From assembly GCA_038114465.1 (NCBI GenBank), contig JAYNQW010000010.1, positions 67,520 through 131,519 on the forward strand: a stretch of 64,000 nt of DNA. The letters run 5' to 3'. A program made the translations under genes and the position numbers. Below, one piece after another: positions 61,381-64,000 of the stretch. The notes below the pieces were generated by a model that was given only the letters and a program-made list of their open reading frames with translations, did not search any database and was not told the DNA's origin. Origin of the DNA: CALINB01 sp938045325. Its GTDB lineage: Bacteria; Pseudomonadota; Alphaproteobacteria; Rhodospirillales; CALINB01. Position 1 is the first letter of the stretch. Each line of letters opens with the position of its first letter.

Positions 61381-62859
61381 ATGTCAAAAGCCGAATCTGT
61401 AATGCCGAAAAAGTTGTATATCAGTGTTTCGCCCGGCGAGACACGCACGGCGTTACGAAATGGAGATCAGCTATACGCTTTAGAATTAGAACGGCATGCT
61501 GCGCCAAGCATTATTGGCAATATATATCTGGGCCGCGTCCAAAATGTTACCAACGGGCTGCAAGCCGCATTTGTCGACATCGGATGCGACCGGCCTGCAT
61601 TTTTAGCGTTGCCAGAGGCCCGTCCAGCAAATCTATCGCCAGAGAAAAGTGACCGCATCGGGGATTATCTGAAAGAGGGCGATGATGTTATTGTTCAAAT
61701 TTTACGGGATTCAATTGCCGAAAAGGGCCCTAAGCTAACATCTCATATCAACTTGCCGGGGCGATTTGTCGTGTTTTTGCCTGGCGATGACAGGGTTTAT
61801 TTATCGCGGCAGCTGAATGATGACGATAGTAAGCGTCTTCAATCTTTAATCGAGGCACATACAAATAAGGATGAAGGGTTTATCATTGGAACGGCCGCAG
61901 AATCGGCGTCGGACGAACAGATATTGCAAGAGATCGCGACGTTAAAAGAACATTGGGGCCATATCGAAAAGAGCATCAAAGATCGGAAGCCTCCATTTTG
62001 TTTGCTCAAAGATGAGCCGGCAATGATCAAGCTCATACGAAATCATGCCGATCATAGGCTATCGGAAATCATCATCGATGATCCGGTAAAGTGTTCTGAG
62101 GTTCGAACTTATTGTGAGATGAATTTCCCCCAACTAATTGATTCCATTTCACTTCATACCAAACATGCTTCACTATTTGATTATCATGGCATTGAAGATG
62201 AGATTGAGGCCGCGCTGTCGGCAACGATCGAATTAACCAATGGCGCGACATTGACCATCGAAGAAACGGCAGCCTTAACGGCTATAGATATCGACATGGC
62301 AAAGCATTCATCATCAGGGCGCTTTGAAGATAATGCTTTTGAAGCAAATACATCGGCTATTGAAGAAATCGTCCGGCAAATTCGGCTGAGAAAGATCGGC
62401 GGACATATTGTGATCGATGTCATCCCGATGAAAAAGCCGGCGAACCGCGACAGGCTTCTTTCCACATTACGCTCACTTTTTCAGGATGATCCCGTACGAA
62501 CTTTTATCGCCGGTTACACACGGTTGGGAAAAATCGAGTTTAGCCGTGAGCGCAAACAAAAAAGTTTATCGGAATTGTTGCTGGCGGGCATTACCACCCG
62601 CGATCCTATTCAACGCCCTAAATCGAGCACAGCTATTGCGTTCGAGGCGTTGCGCCGGGTCCTGCAAGAGCTTAAGGCAAACCCTGGAGAATCGTTTGAG
62701 CTTCAGGCACACCCTTCAATCGTTGCATCATTGCAATCGGGTGTGGCAGAACAAGGGCTTCAGGAATTCAATGATATGAACGGTGAACCGCTAACGCTTA
62801 TAAAACGACCGGACTTTTTCATTGATCAGTTTGAAGTTGTCCCAAAATCACGCACTTAA
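61381..62859 (+). CDS. rng: Ribonuclease E/G family protein (RNase G-like)
   Basis: The 492-residue enzyme has an S1 domain near the start (GNIYLGRVQNVTNGLQAAFVDIG), an RNase-H-like part and the catalytic metal site: Asp in LTAIDIDMAKHSS and Asp in GGHIVIDVIPMKKP. The C-terminal ends soon after the catalytic core, as in RNase G. The usual CPxC zinc-link is not seen, as in some short alphaproteobacterial forms. It processes rRNA and mRNA. Confidence 0.92.
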   Translation: MSKAESVMPKKLYISVSPGETRTALRNGDQLYALELERHAAPSIIGNIYLGRVQNVTNGLQAAFVDIGCDRPAFLALPEARPANLSPEKSDRIGDYLKEGDDVIVQILRDSIAEKGPKLTSHINLPGRFVVFLPGDDRVYLSRQLNDDDSKRLQSLIEAHTNKDEGFIIGTAAESASDEQILQEIATLKEHWGHIEKSIKDRKPPFCLLKDEPAMIKLIRNHADHRLSEIIIDDPVKCSEVRTYCEMNFPQLIDSISLHTKHASLFDYHGIEDEIEAALSATIELTNGATLTIEETAALTAIDIDMAKHSSSGRFEDNAFEANTSAIEEIVRQIRLRKIGGHIVIDVIPMKKPANRDRLLSTLRSLFQDDPVRTFIAGYTRLGKIEFSRERKQKSLSELLLAGITTRDPIQRPKSSTAIAFEALRRVLQELKANPGESFELQAHPSIVASLQSGVAEQGLQEFNDMNGEPLTLIKRPDFFIDQFEVVPKSRT

Positions 62860-62862
62860 GCC

Positions 62863-63120
62863 ATGAGTCAGAAGTCCAAATCCAAAGCCCAAAAAAAAGC
62901 GGAAGTGATTCCCTTGAAAAGTGTTCTGGGAAAATGCCCCCTCTGCAGGCGGCCAACAGTTGTGGAATACCGGCCTTTTTGTTCCAAACGGTGTGCTGAT
63001 AAAGATCTTGGTTTATGGCTGAATGAATCCTACCGGTTCGAGACAGAAGAAACCCCTGAAACGCAGGAAAATCCGGCTGATGAGCCCTATGCCCGGTTAC
63101 GCGACGACCTGGACAGCTAG
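62863..63120 (+). CDS. yacG: DNA gyrase inhibitor YacG
   Basis: The 85-residue protein has the four-cysteine zinc site GKCPLCRRPTVV and PFCSKRCADKDLGLWLNESYR, the YacG core. A basic N-terminus and an acidic C-terminus flank it. YacG binds gyrase B and limits its activity. It is 3 bases from the rng stop and closes the operon. Confidence 0.94.
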   Translation: MSQKSKSKAQKKAEVIPLKSVLGKCPLCRRPTVVEYRPFCSKRCADKDLGLWLNESYRFETEETPETQENPADEPYARLRDDLDS

Positions 63121-63192
63121 GCCGTTTTTATTTATAAGCACCTCTTTCCGGCAGGCAGGGTCCCAAGCCTAAATTTTGCCTGTTGGATTTCC

Positions 63193-63268
63193 GCCCAGGT
63201 AGCTCAGTTGGTAGAGCAGTGGACTGAAAATCCTCGTGTCGGTGGTTCGATTCCGCCCCTGGGCACCA
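63193..63268 (+). tRNA. tRNA-Phe (GAA)
   Basis: The 76-base sequence runs from GCCCAGG to GGGCACCA with a full cloverleaf: D arm AGCTCAGTTGGTAGAGC, anticodon arm GGACTGAAAATCC (anticodon GAA), T arm GGTTCGATTCC and encoded CCA. The minus-strand integrase gene runs into it, so this tRNA is the integration site of a mobile element. Confidence 0.98.
63193..63268. mobile_element. Attachment site of an integrated element in tRNA-Phe
   Basis: The integrase stop (63204) lies inside the tRNA, the arrangement seen when an element has entered the 3' half of a tRNA and rebuilt it. The element extends to the right, beyond the window. The other att copy is not visible, so the exact crossover bases cannot be set. 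Confidence 0.6.
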
Positions 63269-63995
63269 TTTTTTCGCCGTTTTTTGCATCCTGCTCAGCT
63301 TCAATCCTTCGCGCCTGATCCGACTTTTGTGCGGCCTTATGAAGGGACTCAGGGGCTAAAAAGGCATATCCACGCTCAGTGACCGCGATTGATTTGTGCC
63401 CAAGCCAGCGGCTAACAAGAATCATTTCATTCCCATCATTCAGAAGCTGTGATCCACATGTTCTTCTGAGATCATGCCACTGAACGTCAATTAGCCCTGC
63501 ACGTTTAACGGCAGTATTAAATCCTCTTGTAAATCTTTGATACCGGCGTCCATCTTTATTACAAAAGACATAAGGAGAGCCAGTAACTGGGGAGATTTGA
63601 TCTAACGCTTTTCGGGCTTCCTCAGTTAGTGGAATTGTTCTTGGGGAGCCTGATTTTGTCTCAGGGATGAATATTTCTTTTTTCTGAAAATTGATCTGAC
63701 CCCAGGTTAGAGATAGCTGCTCTTCGAGCCTGAGCCCCGTAGCCAATGCAAAACGAATAGGCAGCCGCATATAGGCTTTTGAGGCCAAAATGAGCCTGTT
63801 TTGCTCATTTCTAATTAGAATACGTGTACGGGGCCTAGATTCCCTTAGATGGCGCTTTGGATAGGTTCTAACGGGGTTATTTTCTGTCATATCCCAGGAT
63901 ATCGCTAACTCGAAAGCTGATGAAAGACAGGCAAGGTCACGCCTATGTCCTTGCCCCTTAAAACTGTGCCAGAAGTTGTTTAGTTTCTGGTTTGG
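63204..63995 (-). CDS. Tyrosine recombinase (phage-type integrase), N-terminus not resolved
   Basis: The catalytic domain is complete: RFALATGLRLEEQLSLTW (first Arg), TKSGSPRTIPL (Lys), WHDLRRTCGSQLLNDG (His and Arg), WLGHKS (His) and ERGYAFL (Tyr). Upstream of ATG 63890 the frame stays open to about 63995 with LACLSSAFELAISWDM, part of the core-binding domain, before a TAG at 63996-63998. The first part is therefore cut by a stop or frameshift near the window edge. The C-terminus, VPRGGIEPPTRGFS, is translated from the tRNA-Phe gene. Confidence 0.85.
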   Translation of the reverse strand, partial: PNQKLNNFWHSFKGQGHRRDLACLSSAFELAISWDMTENNPVRTYPKRHLRESRPRTRILIRNEQNRLILASKAYMRLPIRFALATGLRLEEQLSLTWGQINFQKKEIFIPETKSGSPRTIPLTEEARKALDQISPVTGSPYVFCNKDGRRYQRFTRGFNTAVKRAGLIDVQWHDLRRTCGSQLLNDGNEMILVSRWLGHKSIAVTERGYAFLAPESLHKAAQKSDQARRIEAEQDAKNGEKMVPRGGIEPPTRGFSVHCSTN

Positions 63996-64000
63996 CTATG

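Noticed and set aside
1..64000. CRISPR arrays or cas genes
   Set aside because: No regularly spaced direct repeats and no Cas-like proteins were seen anywhere in the window.

Overview
The window is chromosomal DNA of an alphaproteobacterium, most likely Rhodospirillales-like and possibly marine. Supporting signs are an aa3 oxidase operon (coxB-coxA-ctaG-coxC-DUF983), short-form HisG, a GapR/DUF2312 protein, UPF0262, DUF2336, thrC next to an M16 peptidase, thrB-rnhA, and a GTTC-N7-GTTC SOS box. Base composition is moderate. Two 10-N scaffold gaps (4111-4120 in gcvPB, 58687-58696 in hisD) and two apparent one-base deletions in otherwise intact genes (DUF2336, CBS) suggest a draft or metagenome assembly with some indel error.

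Layout. 1-7.7 kb: a cut-off VOC protein, a DMT exporter, a frameshifted DUF2336 gene, and the glycine cleavage operon gcvT-gcvH-gcvPA-gcvPB on the minus strand behind a tandem glycine riboswitch. 8-20 kb: envelope and housekeeping genes (lipoprotein, peptidoglycan-binding repeat protein, thrB, rnhA, a DsbD-like protein, yqgE, M16 peptidase, thrC, M32 carboxypeptidase, ctaB). 20.7-27.8 kb: a respiratory region with two divergent units. On the minus strand lie a possible tiny membrane protein, DUF420, a heme-copper-oxidase-like subunit without a visible CuB His-His pair, and a hemerythrin, behind twin palindromes. On the plus strand lies the ordinary aa3 oxidase operon. 27.8-35 kb: a structured RNA with a terminator, TerB-like and pentapeptide proteins, a CBS protein, then a phosphatase/anti-sigma-like kinase/STAS partner switch running into an Mla-type lipid transporter (MlaE-MlaF-MlaD-lipoprotein). 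35-46.5 kb: TPR proteins with methyltransferase and 2OG-oxygenase ends, GapR, a response regulator, a small catabolic cluster (two TIM-barrel isomerases, class V aminotransferase, fumarase-superfamily lyase, Asp/Glu racemase), msrB, a thioesterase and a CoA-binding protein.

46.6-51.8 kb is a phage-derived block. It holds two small phage-type genes, an XRE repressor flanked by matching 17-bp palindromes, an SOS box, a mosaic tail fibre with a peptidase G2-like end, a DUF268 gene cut by an in-frame TAG, a possible holin, an M15-like endolysin, and a start codon that runs into the end of a sodium symporter gene. No capsid, portal, terminase or replication genes are present.

51.8-55 kb holds the symporter and the most striking gene in the window. 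Two open frames separated by one in-frame TGA together make a UGSC-family protein, with a U-G-A-C motif at the TGA and a SECIS-like hairpin about 25 nt downstream, so this is very probably a selenoprotein. 55-63.3 kb is a conserved housekeeping run (tRNA-Thr, murA, infA, hisG, hisD, UPF0262, phosphatase, maf, rng, yacG, tRNA-Phe). The window ends in an integrase whose 3' end lies inside tRNA-Phe, which marks the edge of an integrated element extending past the right border.
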